64,000 bases of DNA. Source: Streptomyces vilmorinianum. Its GTDB lineage: Bacteria; Actinomycetota; Actinomycetes; Streptomycetales; Streptomycetaceae. The translations under genes were made by a program, and so were the position numbers. The stretch covers positions 1 to 64,000 of the forward strand of contig NZ_CP040244.1 in NCBI RefSeq assembly GCF_005517195.1, written 5' to 3'. The notes beneath the pieces were generated by a model. The model did no database searches. It was not told the DNA's origin and saw only the letters and a list, made by a program, of their open reading frames with translations. Every line of letters starts with the position of its first letter. The stretch's first letter is position 1. Shown in pieces: positions 1 to 12,955 of the stretch.

Positions 1-100
1 TTCCGTTCTGTCCTTACCTGTCCTGGACACCTGTCCGACGGACTTCGACCCACCGTCCCGAGAACCACACATTCGTGGGACCAACGAGGAAGCGTGCCCT

Positions 101-1888
101 GTGGCTGACGTACCTGCCGATCTTGCCGCAGTGTGGCCACGCGTGCTGGAGCACCTCCTCGGAGACGGCCAGCAGGGCATCGAGCCCAAGGACAAGCAGT
201 GGATCGAGCGCTGCCAGCCTCTCGCACTGGTGGCCGACACCGCACTTCTCGCCGTGCCCAACGAGTGGGGCAAGCGCGTCCTCGAAGGACGCCTGGCACC
301 GCTCATCAGCGAGACCCTGAGCCGCGAGTGCGGCCGCCCGATCCGGATCGCGATCACCGTCGACGACTCCGTGGGCGAGCCGACCCCGCCCGCCCCTCCC
401 GTCCAGCAGCAGCCGCGCTACGACGAGCGGCCCCCGGCCGAGAGCTACGACAAGTACGACGGCTACGGCCACCGGCCCATGCCGGACGACGGACTGCCCA
501 CCGCGCGCCCCGCCTACCCGGACTACCAGCAGCAGCGCCCCGATCCGGGAGCCTGGCCGCGCACCCAGGAGGACCTCTCCTGGCAGCAGCCCCGGCTCGG
601 TGCCTTCCAGGAGCGCGACCCGTACACGGGTCCGCGGCAGCAGCCCCAGCAGCCGCGCTACGACGAGCAGCCGTCCGCCTACGACCAGCCCCAGCGGCCG
701 GAGCGGGGCGAGTTGCCCGACGCGCCGCGGCCGGGTGCCGGCCCGGGGCCACGCCCCGGCGGCCCGGTACCGGGTCCCGTCGGCGGCGGACCGGGTGTCG
801 GCCGTCCCGGCTCCTCCTCCGGCCAGGGCTCGTCGTCCGGTGCCCCCGGCGAGCAGCACGCACGGCTGAACCCCAAGTACCTCTTCGACACCTTCGTCAT
901 CGGTTCCTCGAACCGCTTCGCGCACGCCGCCGCCGTCGCGGTGGCCGAGGCGCCGGCGAAGGCGTACAACCCGCTCTTCATCTACGGGGAGTCGGGCCTC
1001 GGCAAGACGCACCTGCTGCACGCCATCGGGCACTACGCGCGCAGCCTCTACCCGGGCACCCGGGTGCGGTACGTGAGCTCGGAGGAGTTCACCAACGAGT
1101 TCATCAACTCGATCCGCGACGGCAAGGGCGACACCTTCCGCAAGCGCTACCGCGATGTGGACATCCTGCTGGTCGACGACATCCAGTTCCTCGCGAGCAA
1201 GGAGTCGACGCAGGAGGAGTTCTTCCACACCTTCAACACCCTCCACAACGCGAACAAGCAGATCGTGCTCTCCTCGGACCGGCCGCCCAAGCAGCTGATG
1301 ACCCTGGAGGACCGGCTGCGCAACCGCTTCGAGTGGGGCCTGACCACCGATGTGCAGCCGCCGGAGCTGGAGACGCGGATCGCGATCCTCCGTAAGAAGG
1401 CGGTCCAGGAGCAGCTCAACGCCCCGCCGGAGGTACTGGAGTTCATCGCGTCCCGCATCTCGCGGAACATCCGTGAGCTGGAGGGCGCGCTGATCCGCGT
1501 CACCGCCTTCGCGAGCCTCAACCGGCAGCCGGTGGACCTCGGGCTGACCGAGATCGTCCTCAAGGACCTGATCCCGGGCGGCGAGGACTCGGCGCCGGAG
1601 ATCACGGCGCCGGCGATCATGGCCGCGACGGCGGACTACTTCGGGCTGACGGTGGAGGACCTCTGCGGGTCCTCCCGGAGCCGGGTCCTGGTGACGGCCC
1701 GCCAGATCGCCATGTACCTGTGCCGGGAGCTCACGGACCTGTCGCTGCCGAAGATCGGCGCGCAGTTCGGCGGACGCGACCACACGACGGTGATGCACGC
1801 GGACCGGAAGATCCGCGCGCTGATGGCCGAGCGGCGCTCCATCTACAACCAGGTCACCGAGCTCACCAACCGCATCAAGAACGGCTGA
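101..1888 (+). CDS. dnaA: Chromosomal replication initiator protein DnaA
   Basis: Binds DnaA boxes at oriC and opens the origin in an ATP-dependent way. The 595-residue protein has the four-domain layout: an N-terminal domain (about 1-85), a long Pro/Gln/Gly-rich linker (about 90-255) typical of Streptomyces DnaA, an AAA+ domain with Walker A GESGLGKT near residue 295 and Walker B LLVDD near 357, and a C-terminal DNA-binding domain with the DnaA signature [11 protein letters not shown] near 557. The GTG start at 101 gives the expected [16 protein letters not shown] N-terminus. The gene lies directly left of oriC and dnaN, the normal actinobacterial order. Its length exceeds that of DnaA from low-GC bacteria only because of the linker. 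Confidence 0.98.
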   Translation: MADVPADLAAVWPRVLEHLLGDGQQGIEPKDKQWIERCQPLALVADTALLAVPNEWGKRVLEGRLAPLISETLSRECGRPIRIAITVDDSVGEPTPPAPPVQQQPRYDERPPAESYDKYDGYGHRPMPDDGLPTARPAYPDYQQQRPDPGAWPRTQEDLSWQQPRLGAFQERDPYTGPRQQPQQPRYDEQPSAYDQPQRPERGELPDAPRPGAGPGPRPGGPVPGPVGGGPGVGRPGSSSGQGSSSGAPGEQHARLNPKYLFDTFVIGSSNRFAHAAAVAVAEAPAKAYNPLFIYGESGLGKTHLLHAIGHYARSLYPGTRVRYVSSEEFTNEFINSIRDGKGDTFRKRYRDVDILLVDDIQFLASKESTQEEFFHTFNTLHNANKQIVLSSDRPPKQLMTLEDRLRNRFEWGLTTDVQPPELETRIAILRKKAVQEQLNAPPEVLEFIASRISRNIRELEGALIRVTAFASLNRQPVDLGLTEIVLKDLIPGGEDSAPEITAPAIMAATADYFGLTVEDLCGSSRSRVLVTARQIAMYLCRELTDLSLPKIGAQFGGRDHTTVMHADRKIRALMAERRSIYNQVTELTNRIKNG

Positions 1889-2005
1889 GAGAGCCGCTCC
1901 GCACGCTCACGAGGGCGCTCCGGGACACCTCCCGGGGCGCCCTTCCGCGTTTCCCCGCTGCCTGTGCACGGTGGCGCTGTTCGAATCAGGGGACGCGGTC
2001 GTCGG

Positions 2006-2503
2006 TTCTCCACAGATTGGGGGATGATCTTCCGTCCACAGGGTGGGGACTGCCGAGTTATCCGGAACGTGTCCACAGGGCGAGCAACCGAGGGATCATC
2101 ACCCCAGGTCAGGGCCTTGTGGATTTGTTGGGAACCTTGATCCACAGCTTGTGGACGGATCTTCCGTCCACAGGACGGTCTCTCGGTTGTCCACGGGCAA
2201 CTCACAGGGGGACGGGAGTTGCCCACAGCTTCTCCACACCGCTGTCCACTGTTCGGCAACGAAACGCCCGGGCTCACCGCGTCGAGTGAAAGCGGTCACA
2301 CCAAGGGAGACGATTGGGCTGTGGGGAACGTGGGTAAAGCTGGGGACGGCGCTGGGGAGAACTCCCCGTGGCCTGTGTACCGGGTGTGCAGAACTTTCGG
2401 GTGTCCACAGAACACCCCGGTTGTCCACCGGCTCCACCCACAGGCGCAGTGGACAAAAAACCGGCATTGACCTGCGCAGACGACGTTATCCACGGTTTCC
2501 ACA
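2006..2503. other. oriC: Chromosomal replication origin oriC (about 18 DnaA boxes)
   Basis: The roughly 800-bp space between dnaA and dnaN has no convincing gene and is full of 9-mers close to the Streptomyces box TTGTCCACA. Forward candidates start at 2006, 2032, 2069, 2138, 2164, 2187, 2219, 2230, 2242, 2401, 2421, 2434, 2486 and 2495. Reverse candidates start at 2119, 2150, 2320 and 2449. The best matches are TTGTCCACG (2187), TTGTCCACC (2421), TTATCCACG (2486) and the reverse complement of TTGTCCACT (2449). A box-poor gap at about 2251-2400 splits the array into two groups, as described for Streptomyces origins. There is no strongly AT-rich stretch, which is normal for this genus. Confidence 0.95.
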
Positions 2504-2694
2504 GGCCCTACTACTACTCCCACCTAGAGTTAGCCCGGAATCCGCTTCGAAGTGGGCCCTGTGCACAACTCGGCGCCGGAGCCTCGGCGAGCTGTTGTCG
2601 CGACTTGACCCCGAGCCGCACCGAGTGTCGGTGGCGTACGTCAGACTGGTTCCCGCAGTCGACGAAGAGCCAGCAACAGCAGGAGGCGGTTCCG

Positions 2695-3825
2695 GTGAAG
2701 ATCCGGGTGGAGCGCGATGTACTCGCGGAGGCGGTGGCCTGGGTGGCCCGCAGCCTTCCGGCCCGTCCGCCGGCGCCCGTACTCGCGGGCCTTCTGCTGA
2801 AGGCCGAGGACGGCGCGCTGAGCTTCTCGAGCTTCGACTACGAGGTCTCGGCCCGCGTCTCCGTCGAGGCGGAGGTCGAGGAGGACGGCACCGTCCTGGT
2901 CTCCGGCCGTCTGCTCGCCGACATCTGCCGCGCCCTCCCCAACCGCCCGGTGGAGATCTCCACAGACGGTGTACGGGCGACCGTGGTCTGCGGCTCCTCC
3001 CGCTTCACCCTCCACACCCTGCCTGTGGAGGAGTACCCGGCCCTGCCGGAGATGCCCACCGCGACCGGCACCGTGCCCGGTGAGGTCTTCGCCTCCGCCG
3101 CCGCCCAGGTGGCCATCGCCGCCGGCCGTGACGACACGCTGCCCGTCCTCACCGGTGTGCGCATCGAGATCGAGGGCGACACGGTCACCCTGGCCTCCAC
3201 CGACCGCTACCGCTTCGCGGTCCGCGAGTTCCTGTGGAAGCCGGAGTCCCCGGACGCCTCCGCGGTCGCCCTGGTGCCCGCGAAGACCCTCCTGGACACG
3301 GCCAAGGCGCTGACCAGCGGTGACACCGTCACCCTGGCGCTCTCGGGCTCCGGGAAGGGCGAGGGCCTGATCGGTTTCGAGGGCGCCGGCCGCCGGACCA
3401 CCACCCGGCTGCTCGAGGGCGACCTGCCGAAGTACCGGACGCTCTTCCCCACCGAGTTCAACTCGGTCGCCGTGATCGAGACCGCGCCGTTCGTCGAGGC
3501 CGTCAAGCGTGTGGCCCTGGTGGCCGAGCGCAACACCCCGGTCCGGCTCAGCTTCGAGCAGGGCGTGCTGATCCTGGAGGCCGGTTCCAGCGACGATGCA
3601 CAGGCTGTGGAGCGTGTGGACGCGCAGCTGGAGGGCGACGACATCTCGATCGCCTTCAACCCGACCTTCCTGCTGGACGGCCTGAGCGCGATCGACTCCC
3701 CGGTCGCCCAGCTCTCCTTCACGACCTCCACGAAGCCGGCGCTTCTGAGCGGCAAGCCGGCTGTGGATGCCGAGGCGGACGAGGCGTACAAGTACCTGAT
3801 CATGCCGGTGCGGCTGAGCGGCTGA
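2695..3825 (+). CDS. dnaN: DNA polymerase III beta subunit (sliding clamp)
   Basis: Ring-shaped processivity clamp that holds DNA polymerase III on DNA and recruits other repair and replication proteins. The GTG start at 2695 has a good Shine-Dalgarno (AGGAGG) upstream and gives 376 residues beginning VKIRVERDVLAEAVAWVA, the usual Streptomyces length. The open frame extends far upstream through oriC, but that part lacks coding character. The C-terminus YKYLIMPVRLSG is the conserved clamp end. It sits right of oriC in the order dnaA-oriC-dnaN-gnd-recF. Confidence 0.97.
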   Translation: MKIRVERDVLAEAVAWVARSLPARPPAPVLAGLLLKAEDGALSFSSFDYEVSARVSVEAEVEEDGTVLVSGRLLADICRALPNRPVEISTDGVRATVVCGSSRFTLHTLPVEEYPALPEMPTATGTVPGEVFASAAAQVAIAAGRDDTLPVLTGVRIEIEGDTVTLASTDRYRFAVREFLWKPESPDASAVALVPAKTLLDTAKALTSGDTVTLALSGSGKGEGLIGFEGAGRRTTTRLLEGDLPKYRTLFPTEFNSVAVIETAPFVEAVKRVALVAERNTPVRLSFEQGVLILEAGSSDDAQAVERVDAQLEGDDISIAFNPTFLLDGLSAIDSPVAQLSFTTSTKPALLSGKPAVDAEADEAYKYLIMPVRLSG

Positions 3826-3951
3826 CCGAGCCCGGCTTGACCGCTCACGGGCGGGCGTCGACTGAGCGGCTGACCCCACAGGTGTGCACCCGGGTCCGGG
3901 CGTAGGCTCGGACCCGGGTACGAACCGCACACGACGCTTAAGGAATCTCTG

Positions 3952-4830
3952 ATGGAGCTCGGTCTCGTCGGTCTCGGCAAGATGGGCGGCAACATGCGTG
4001 AGCGCATCCGCCGCGCAGGCCACACCGTCATCGGATACGACCGCAACCCGGACCTCGCCGATGTCCACAGCCTTGAGGAGCTTGTGGGCAAGCTCAAGGG
4101 TCCGCGCGTCGTGTGGGTCATGGTCCCGGCCGGTGCCGCGACCCAGTCCACCATCGACGAGCTGGCGAATCTGCTCTCCCCCGGCGACATCGTCGTGGAC
4201 GGCGGGAACTCCCGCTGGACCGACGACGAGAAGCACGCCGAGGAGCTCGCCGCCAAGGGCATCGGCTTCGTCGACTGCGGCGTCTCCGGCGGCGTGTGGG
4301 GCCTGGAGAACGGCTACGCGCTGATGTACGGCGGCGACGCCGAGAACGTGGCGAAGGTCCAGCCGATCTTCGACGCGCTCAAGCCCGAGGGCGAGTTCGG
4401 CTCGGTCCACGCGGGCAAGGTCGGCGCCGGCCACTTCGCCAAGATGGTCCACAACGGCATCGAGTACGCGATGATGCAGGCGTACGCCGAGGGCTGGGAG
4501 CTCCTGGAGAAGGTCGACTCCGTCACCGACGTGCGCGAGGTCTTCCGCTCCTGGCAGGAGGGCACGGTCATCCGTTCCTGGCTCCTCGACCTGGCGGTCA
4601 ACGCGCTGGACGAGGACGAGCACCTGGAGAAGCTGCGCGGGTTCGCGCAGGACTCCGGCGAGGGCCGCTGGACGGTGGAGGCCGCGATCGACAACGCGGT
4701 GCCGCTGCCCGCGATCACCGCGTCGCTGTTCGCGCGGTTCGCGTCCCGTCAGGACGACTCGCCGCAGATGAAGATGATCGCCGCGCTGCGCAACCAGTTC
4801 GGTGGCCACGCGGTCGAGTCCAAGAAGTAA
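3952..4830 (+). CDS. gnd: 6-phosphogluconate dehydrogenase, decarboxylating (short NAD-type)
   Basis: Predicted to convert 6-phosphogluconate to ribulose 5-phosphate and CO2 in the pentose phosphate pathway. The 292-residue protein starts with the dinucleotide-binding motif GLVGLGKMG and contains the substrate-binding stretch VVDGGNSRW (about residue 83) and [16 protein letters not shown]. About 300 residues is the short (GndA/YqeC-like) form rather than the roughly 470-residue enterobacterial form. The gene lies between dnaN and recF, a constant position in Streptomyces. A weak AAGGAATCT Shine-Dalgarno precedes the ATG. Confidence 0.93.
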   Translation: MELGLVGLGKMGGNMRERIRRAGHTVIGYDRNPDLADVHSLEELVGKLKGPRVVWVMVPAGAATQSTIDELANLLSPGDIVVDGGNSRWTDDEKHAEELAAKGIGFVDCGVSGGVWGLENGYALMYGGDAENVAKVQPIFDALKPEGEFGSVHAGKVGAGHFAKMVHNGIEYAMMQAYAEGWELLEKVDSVTDVREVFRSWQEGTVIRSWLLDLAVNALDEDEHLEKLRGFAQDSGEGRWTVEAAIDNAVPLPAITASLFARFASRQDDSPQMKMIAALRNQFGGHAVESKK

Positions 4831-4838
4831 TCCACAGG

Positions 4839-4860
4839 CTGTGCACCCCTCGGTGCACAG
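4839..4860. other. Perfect 9-bp inverted repeat between gnd and recF
   Basis: CTGTGCACC and GGTGCACAG are separated by CCTC, just after the gnd stop. The hairpin has no T-run. It could be a short attenuator-like structure or could affect recF translation. TCCACA just before it resembles half a DnaA box. Confidence 0.4.
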
Positions 4861-4886
4861 CGGCCGGGGGAAGGTCGGCGCACACC

Positions 4887-6008
4887 ATGCATGTCACGCA
4901 TCTGTCGCTGGCCGACTTCCGCTCCTACGCCCGGGTCGAGGTCCCGCTCGACCCGGGCGTCACCGCGTTCGTGGGCGCCAACGGCCAGGGCAAGACCAAT
5001 CTGGTCGAGGCCGTCGGCTATCTCGCGACCCTCGGCAGCCACCGCGTCGCCTCGGACGCGCCGCTCGTACGGATGGGGGCGGACCGAGCGATCATCCGCG
5101 CCGCGGTCACCCAGGGCGAGCGCTCCCAGCTGATCGAGCTCGAGCTCAATCCGGGCCGGGCCAATCGCGCGCGTATCAACAGGTCCTCGCAGGTCAGGCC
5201 CCGTGATGTGCTGGGGATCGTACGGACTGTGCTGTTCGCGCCGGAGGATCTGGCGCTGGTCAAGGGCGATCCCGGGGAACGGCGGCGCTTCCTTGACGAG
5301 CTGATCACGGCGCGCGCGCCGCGCATGGCGGGCGTGCGTTCCGATTACGAGCGGGTGCTCAAGCAGCGCAACACCCTCCTGAAGTCCGCCGCGATGGCGC
5401 GCCGGCACGGCGGTCGTGGCATGGACCTGTCGACCCTGGACGTGTGGGACCAGCATCTGGCGAGGGCGGGAGCCGAGCTGCTCGCACAGCGGCTGGATCT
5501 GATCGGTGTGCTGCAGCCGCTGGCCGACAAGGCGTACGAGCAGCTGGCACCGGGCGGCGGACCGATTCTGCTGGAGTACCGGCCGTCCGCGCCCGGCCCC
5601 GGCCACACCCGTGAGGAGCTGTACGAGCAGCTGATCGCGGCGCTCGCGGAGGTGCGCAAGCAGGAGATCGAGCGGGGCGTCACCCTCGTCGGGCCGCACC
5701 GGGACGAGCTGCTGCTCAAGCTCGGCGACCTGCCGGCGAAGGGGTACGCGAGTCACGGCGAGTCCTGGTCGTACGCGCTGTCGCTGCGGCTGGCCTCGTA
5801 CGACCTGCTGCGGGCGGAGGGGAACGAGCCGGTGCTCGTCCTCGACGACGTCTTCGCGGAGCTGGACGCGCGGCGCCGGGAGCGGCTCGCCGAGCTGGTG
5901 GCTCCGGGCGAGCAGGTGCTGGTGACGGCGGCGGTGGACGACGACGTTCCGGGCGTCCTCGCCGGGGCGCGGTACGCCGTGGCCGGGGGGATGGTGGAGC
6001 GGGTATGA
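4887..6008 (+). CDS. recF: DNA replication/repair protein RecF
   Basis: SMC-like ATPase that helps RecOR load RecA at single-strand gaps. It has 373 residues, starting [14 protein letters not shown]. Walker [10 protein letters not shown] lies at about residues 31-39. The ABC-type Walker [13 protein letters not shown] lies near 313. The ATG at 4887 is chosen because it gives the canonical LxxF/YRSY start; GGGGGAAGG stands upstream. The stop overlaps the next start by four bases (ATGA), so it is probably translationally coupled to the DUF721 gene. Confidence 0.96.
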   Translation: MHVTHLSLADFRSYARVEVPLDPGVTAFVGANGQGKTNLVEAVGYLATLGSHRVASDAPLVRMGADRAIIRAAVTQGERSQLIELELNPGRANRARINRSSQVRPRDVLGIVRTVLFAPEDLALVKGDPGERRRFLDELITARAPRMAGVRSDYERVLKQRNTLLKSAAMARRHGGRGMDLSTLDVWDQHLARAGAELLAQRLDLIGVLQPLADKAYEQLAPGGGPILLEYRPSAPGPGHTREELYEQLIAALAEVRKQEIERGVTLVGPHRDELLLKLGDLPAKGYASHGESWSYALSLRLASYDLLRAEGNEPVLVLDDVFAELDARRRERLAELVAPGEQVLVTAAVDDDVPGVLAGARYAVAGGMVERV

Positions 6009-6577
6009 GTGACGGTTCTTCCTCCGGCGCCTCCGGGATCCCCGAGAGCGCCGAGGCCCCCAAGACGCCCGAGCCGTCGGGTGTGGACCTCGCGCGCGTG
6101 GCGCTGCGCGCCGCCAAGGAGCAGGCGAAGGCGCGGGGGGCGGCGGCCCAGCAGAAGAAGCAGGCCCGCCGGGGCGGCGGACTGCGGTCCGGGGCCGGCG
6201 CCGACGGGCGTGACCCGATCGGGCTGGGCGCCGCGATCAACCGGCTCATCACCGAGCGGGGCTGGGAGACCCCGGCGGCGGTCGGCGGGGTCATGGGGCG
6301 CTGGCCGCAGATCGTGGGCGAGGACCTGGCGAATCACTGTGTGCCGCTGAAGTACGACGAGGACCCGGAGGAGCGGGTGCTCACCGTGCAGTGCGACTCG
6401 ACGGCGTGGGCGACCCAGCTGCGGCTGCTGGCGCCGAGGCTGGTGGCGCGGCTGAACGAGGACCTGGGGCACGGGACGGTACGGGTGATCAAGGTCCTGG
6501 GGCCGGGCGCTCCGCGCAAGGGATACGGGCCGCTCAGGGCGCCGGGGTCGGTCGGTCCTGGGGACACGTACGGCTGA
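6005..6577 (+). CDS. DUF721 (DciA-like) family protein
   Basis: A 190-residue protein with an N-terminal basic, Ala/Lys-rich region (about 30-65) and a C-terminal DUF721 domain (about 75-170, including [23 protein letters not shown], shown here only as family context). DUF721 proteins are related to DciA, the ancestral loader of the DnaB helicase, so a role in replication start is plausible given the place between recF and gyrB. The start overlaps the recF stop (ATGA). The precise function in Streptomyces is inferred, not shown. Confidence 0.9.
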   Translation: MSDGSSSGASGIPESAEAPKTPEPSGVDLARVALRAAKEQAKARGAAAQQKKQARRGGGLRSGAGADGRDPIGLGAAINRLITERGWETPAAVGGVMGRWPQIVGEDLANHCVPLKYDEDPEERVLTVQCDSTAWATQLRLLAPRLVARLNEDLGHGTVRVIKVLGPGAPRKGYGPLRAPGSVGPGDTYG

Positions 6578-9003
<2,426 letters not shown>

Positions 9004-9044
9004 GTCGGCCTCAGCTGACCGTACGAAAGGACTCGCGACCAGCA

Positions 9045-11675
9045 ATGGCCGACGAAAACACCCCTGCCACCACCGAAGAAGAAGAGCCTGTCGCCCTGCG
9101 TGTCGAGCCCGTCGGGCTCGAGACCGAGATGCAGCGCTCGTATCTCGACTACGCGATGTCCGTCATCGTGTCCCGCGCGCTGCCCGACGTACGGGACGGC
9201 CTCAAGCCGGTCCACCGTCGTGTGCTGTACGCGATGTACGACGGCGGCTACCGGCCCGAGAAGGGCTTCTACAAGTGCGCCCGTGTCGTCGGTGACGTCA
9301 TGGGTACGTACCACCCGCACGGTGACTCGTCGATCTACGACGCGCTCGTCCGCCTCGCCCAGCCGTGGTCGATGCGGATGCCGCTGGTCGACTCCAACGG
9401 CAACTTCGGTTCCCCGGGCAACGACCCGGCCGCCGCCATGCGGTACACCGAGTGCAAGATGATGCCGCTGTCGATGGAGATGCTCCGGGACATCGACGAG
9501 GAGACCGTCGACTTCCAGGACAACTACGACGGGCGTAACCAGGAGCCGACGGTTCTGCCGGCGCGCTTCCCGAACCTGCTGGTCAACGGCTCGGCCGGTA
9601 TCGCGGTCGGTATGGCGACCAACATCCCGCCGCACAACCTGCGCGAGGTCGCGGCCGGTGCCCAGTGGGCGCTGGAGCACCCGGAGGCCACGCACGAGGA
9701 GCTCCTCGACGCGCTGATCGAGCGGATCAAGGGCCCTGACTTCCCGACCGGCGCGCTGGTCGTGGGCCGCAAGGGCATCGAGGAGGCGTACCGCACCGGC
9801 CGTGGCTCGATCACGATGCGCGCGGTCGTCGAGGTGGAGGAGATCCAGAACCGCCAGTGCCTGGTGGTCACGGAGCTGCCCTACCAGGTCAACCCGGACA
9901 ACCTCGCGCAGAAGATCGCCGACCTGGTGAAGGACGGCAAGATCGGCGGCATCGCCGACGTCCGCGACGAGACCTCGTCCCGTACCGGCCAGCGGCTGGT
10001 CATCGTGCTCAAGCGCGATGCCGTCGCCAAGGTCGTGCTCAACAACCTGTACAAGCACACCGACCTGCAGACGAACTTCGGCGCGAACATGCTGGCGCTC
10101 GTCGACGGTGTGCCGCGCACGCTCTCGCTGGACGCGTTCATCCGCCACTGGGTGACGCACCAGATCGAGGTCATCGTGCGCCGGACCCGCTTCCGGCTGC
10201 GCAAGGCCGAGGAGCGCGCCCACATCCTGCGCGGTCTGCTCAAGGCGCTGGACGCGATCGACGAGGTCATCGCGCTCATCCGGCGCAGCGACACGGTCGA
10301 GGTCGCGCGCGAGGGCCTGATGGGCCTGCTGCAGATCGACGAGATCCAGGCCAACGCCATCCTCGAGATGCAGCTGCGCCGGCTCGCCGCCCTGGAGCGC
10401 CAGAAGATCGTCGCCGAGCACGACGAGCTCCAGGCGAAGATCAACGAGTACAACGCGATCCTCGCCTCCGAGGAGCGTCAGCGCGGCATCGTCAGCGAGG
10501 AGCTCGCGACGCTCGTCGAGAAGTTCGGCGACGACCGCCGCTCCAAGCTGGTGCCCTTCGACGGTGACATGTCCATCGAGGACCTGATCGCCGAGGAGGA
10601 CATCGTCGTCACGATCACGCGTGGCGGCTATGTGAAGCGTACGAAGACCGAGGACTACCGCTCGCAGAAGCGCGGCGGCAAGGGTGTGCGCGGCACGAAG
10701 CTGAAGCAGGACGACATCGTCGACCACTTCTTCGTGTCCACGACCCACCACTGGCTGCTGTTCTTCACCAACAAGGGCCGGGTCTACCGGGCCAAGGCGT
10801 ACGAGCTGCCGGACGCCGGCCGGGACGCGCGCGGCCAGCACGTGGCCAACCTGCTGGCCTTCCAGCCGGACGAGCAGATCGCCGAGATCCTGGCGATCCG
10901 CGACTACGAGGCCGCGCCGTACCTGGTGCTCGCCACGAAGGCCGGTCTGGTGAAGAAGACCGCGCTGAAGGACTACGACTCCCCGCGTTCGGGCGGTGTC
11001 ATCGCGATCAACCTCCGGGAGACGGACAACGGCGCCGAAGGCACCGCCGACGAGCTGATCGGCGCCGAGCTGGTCTCGGCGGAGGACGATCTGCTGCTCA
11101 TCAGCAAGAAGGCGCAGTCGATCCGGTTCACCGCGACGGACGACGCGCTGCGCCCCATGGGGCGTGCCACGTCGGGCGTCAAGGGGATGAGTTTCCGCGA
11201 GGGCGACGAGCTGCTCTCGATGAATGTCGTCCGGCCGGGTACGTTCGTCTTCACCGCCACCGACGGTGGGTACGCGAAGCGGACCAACGTCGACGAGTAC
11301 CGCGTCCAGGGTCGCGGTGGCCTCGGAATCAAGGCCGCCAAGATCGTGGAGGACCGCGGCTCGCTCGTGGGCGCGCTGGTGGTCGAGGAGACGGACGAGA
11401 TCCTCGCCATCACGCTGTCCGGCGGTGTGATTCGTACGCGAGTCAACGAAGTCAGGGAGACCGGCCGTGACACCATGGGCGTCCAGCTGATCAACCTGGG
11501 CAAGCGGGATGCCGTCGTCGGCATCGCGCGGAACGCCGAGGCGGGCAGCGAGGCCGAAGAGGTCGAAGGTGCCGTGGACGCCGACGGTGTCGAGAGCACG
11601 GAAGGCGTCGAGGCCGCGACCGCGGCCGAGGCAGCTGAGGGCAGCCAGCCCTCGGCCGGGGAGCACGAGGAGTAG
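9045..11675 (+). CDS. gyrA: DNA gyrase subunit A
   Basis: Breakage-reunion subunit of gyrase. The active-site tyrosine is Y134 in AAMRYTE. The quinolone-resistance region reads [17 protein letters not shown] with serine at residue 95 (E. coli S83 position), the sensitive-type residue. The C-terminal half contains the beta-pinwheel repeats, including the GyrA box QKRGGKG near residue 543. The 876-residue protein ends in an acidic Ala/Glu-rich tail of about 45 residues, typical for actinobacteria. AAAGGACTC lies upstream of the ATG. Confidence 0.97.
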   Translation: MADENTPATTEEEEPVALRVEPVGLETEMQRSYLDYAMSVIVSRALPDVRDGLKPVHRRVLYAMYDGGYRPEKGFYKCARVVGDVMGTYHPHGDSSIYDALVRLAQPWSMRMPLVDSNGNFGSPGNDPAAAMRYTECKMMPLSMEMLRDIDEETVDFQDNYDGRNQEPTVLPARFPNLLVNGSAGIAVGMATNIPPHNLREVAAGAQWALEHPEATHEELLDALIERIKGPDFPTGALVVGRKGIEEAYRTGRGSITMRAVVEVEEIQNRQCLVVTELPYQVNPDNLAQKIADLVKDGKIGGIADVRDETSSRTGQRLVIVLKRDAVAKVVLNNLYKHTDLQTNFGANMLALVDGVPRTLSLDAFIRHWVTHQIEVIVRRTRFRLRKAEERAHILRGLLKALDAIDEVIALIRRSDTVEVAREGLMGLLQIDEIQANAILEMQLRRLAALERQKIVAEHDELQAKINEYNAILASEERQRGIVSEELATLVEKFGDDRRSKLVPFDGDMSIEDLIAEEDIVVTITRGGYVKRTKTEDYRSQKRGGKGVRGTKLKQDDIVDHFFVSTTHHWLLFFTNKGRVYRAKAYELPDAGRDARGQHVANLLAFQPDEQIAEILAIRDYEAAPYLVLATKAGLVKKTALKDYDSPRSGGVIAINLRETDNGAEGTADELIGAELVSAEDDLLLISKKAQSIRFTATDDALRPMGRATSGVKGMSFREGDELLSMNVVRPGTFVFTATDGGYAKRTNVDEYRVQGRGGLGIKAAKIVEDRGSLVGALVVEETDEILAITLSGGVIRTRVNEVRETGRDTMGVQLINLGKRDAVVGIARNAEAGSEAEEVEGAVDADGVESTEGVEAATAAEAAEGSQPSAGEHEE

Positions 11676-11678
11676 AGC

Positions 11679-12356
11679 GTGAGTGGAACCACGGGTGCCG
11701 GATCGGCGGCTGCCGGAGCTTCTGGCGGTGCTGGAGCGGACGGCGCCCGTGGTTCCGCCACGGACTCCCAGGGGGTTGCGGTGACGGACACCCGAGGGCC
11801 GGGGCCCTCGTACGAGACGTACAACGGGCCGCTGCCCGGCGAGCGCGCGGACGCGCGCCAGTCGGGCGGGCCGTACCACCCGCCGCAGGCGTACGGCGCT
11901 CAGGCGCCGGGCGCGGGCGGTGGCGGTGGCGGTGGCAACACGGGCGCGGTGCGCCGGCCGCGTACCGGGGCACGGACGACGCCCCGTACGCGCAAAGCGC
12001 GGCTGCGGGTCGCCAAGGCCGATCCGTGGTCGGTGATGAAGGTGAGCTTCCTGCTCTCCATCGCGCTGGGCATCTGCACGGTCGTGGCCGCGTCGGTGCT
12101 GTGGATGGTCATGGACGCCATGGGCGTCTTCTCGACCGTCGGCGGCACGATCAGCGAGGCGACGGGCTCGAACGAGTCCAACGGCTTCGATCTGCAGTCG
12201 TTCCTTTCGCTGCCGCGGGTGCTGATGTTCACCTCGGTGATCGCCGTGATCGACGTGGTCCTGATGACCGCGCTGGCGACGCTGGGGGCGTTCATCTACA
12301 ACCTGTCGGCCGGTTTCGTGGGCGGTGTCGAGCTCACGCTCGCCGAGGACGAGTAG
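11679..12356 (+). CDS. DUF3566 transmembrane protein
   Basis: A 225-residue protein starting at GTG, three bases after gyrA. Residues 1-105 are low-complexity Gly/Ala/Pro/Arg-rich and likely disordered. The DUF3566 part (about 110-225) has two hydrophobic segments (near VMKVSFLLSIALGICTVVAA and VLMFTSVIAVIDVVLMTALA). It follows gyrA in most actinobacteria and is probably cotranscribed with it. No biochemical role is established; the mycobacterial counterpart is also described only as a membrane protein next to gyrA. Confidence 0.9.
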   Translation: MSGTTGAGSAAAGASGGAGADGARGSATDSQGVAVTDTRGPGPSYETYNGPLPGERADARQSGGPYHPPQAYGAQAPGAGGGGGGGNTGAVRRPRTGARTTPRTRKARLRVAKADPWSVMKVSFLLSIALGICTVVAASVLWMVMDAMGVFSTVGGTISEATGSNESNGFDLQSFLSLPRVLMFTSVIAVIDVVLMTALATLGAFIYNLSAGFVGGVELTLAEDE

Positions 12357-12455
12357 CGTCGGGTGGGGGCCTCCCGGGAACCGATTTTGGGACTGGCCCC
12401 CACGTGCGCTAATCTTCAGAGGTCAGCGCGCGGGACACACACCGCAGAGCGCGGC

Positions 12456-12529
12456 GGGGCTATAGCTCAGTTGGTTAGAGCGCATCCCTGATAAGGATGA
12501 GGCCACAGGTTCAAATCCTGTTAGCCCCA
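12456..12529 (+). tRNA. tRNA-Ile (anticodon GAT)
   Basis: A 74-nt cloverleaf. Acceptor GGGGCTA pairs with TAGCCCC. The D-loop is AGCTCAGTTGGTTAGAGC, the anticodon loop is CTGATAA with GAT, and the T-arm contains GGTTCAAATCC. CCA is not encoded in full. The position after gyrA-DUF3566 is conserved in Streptomyces. Confidence 0.97.
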
Positions 12530-12536
12530 CAGTGAC

Positions 12537-12571
12537 GATCGGCCCGGACGGATTCTCCGTCCGGGCCGATC
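12537..12571 (+). terminator. Hairpin terminator after tRNA-Ile
   Basis: A perfect 16-bp inverted repeat (GATCGGCCCGGACGGA, TTC loop, TCCGTCCGGGCCGATC) eight bases after the tRNA. There is no long T-tract, as usual for high-GC actinobacterial terminators. Confidence 0.8.
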
Positions 12572-12665
12572 ACTTTGGCCCTGAGGTAGGTCACCGATCG
12601 GTATCGGTCGGTGTGTAGAGTGGGCGTCAGAAGTCTCCTACGTCAACGAAAGACGAGGTCGCGCG

Positions 12666-12800
12666 GTGAAGAAGCTTCTCCTGGTCGCACTGGCCGCCAT
12701 CGGCGGGCTCCTCGTGTACCGCCAGATCCAGGCGGATCGCGCCGAGCAGGATCTGTGGACGGAGGCGACCGACTCCGTGCCCGCAGGTTCGGGTGTCTGA
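12666..12800 (+). CDS. DLW-39-type small membrane peptide
   Basis: A 44-residue product from GTG: a basic start (VKK), a hydrophobic stretch LLLVALAAIGGLLVY and an amphipathic tail with the motif DLW at residues 29-31. The NCBI family name DLW-39 fits this conserved small actinobacterial protein. It stands alone between two hairpins, so it is probably its own transcript. No function is known. The hydrophobic N-terminus suggests a membrane anchor. Confidence 0.8.
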   Translation: MKKLLLVALAAIGGLLVYRQIQADRAEQDLWTEATDSVPAGSGV

Positions 12801-12817
12801 GACGCAGATTGTGTAGG

Positions 12818-12855
12818 GCGAAGCCCCGGCCGTGTTCGATCGGCCGGGGCTTCGC
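12818..12855 (+). terminator. Hairpin terminator after the DLW-39 gene
   Basis: A 14-bp stem (GCGAAGCCCCGGCC / GGCCGGGGCTTCGC) with a 10-nt loop lies 18 bases after the stop codon. Confidence 0.75.
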
Positions 12856-12955
12856 GCTGTTTCAGGACCGTGACACCACTCCTCTTGAGTTCACCCCAGC
12901 AAATGATTAGCTTGCGAGAGCAAAGTTGAGTGATCGCGGTCAAGGGGGCAGCGGA

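Noticed and set aside
14..1798. Long antisense open frames over dnaA, dnaN, gyrB, gyrA and the sugar genes
   Set aside because: High GC content gives long stop-free antisense frames. They are Arg/Val/Leu/Gly-rich, lack ribosome binding sites and match no family.
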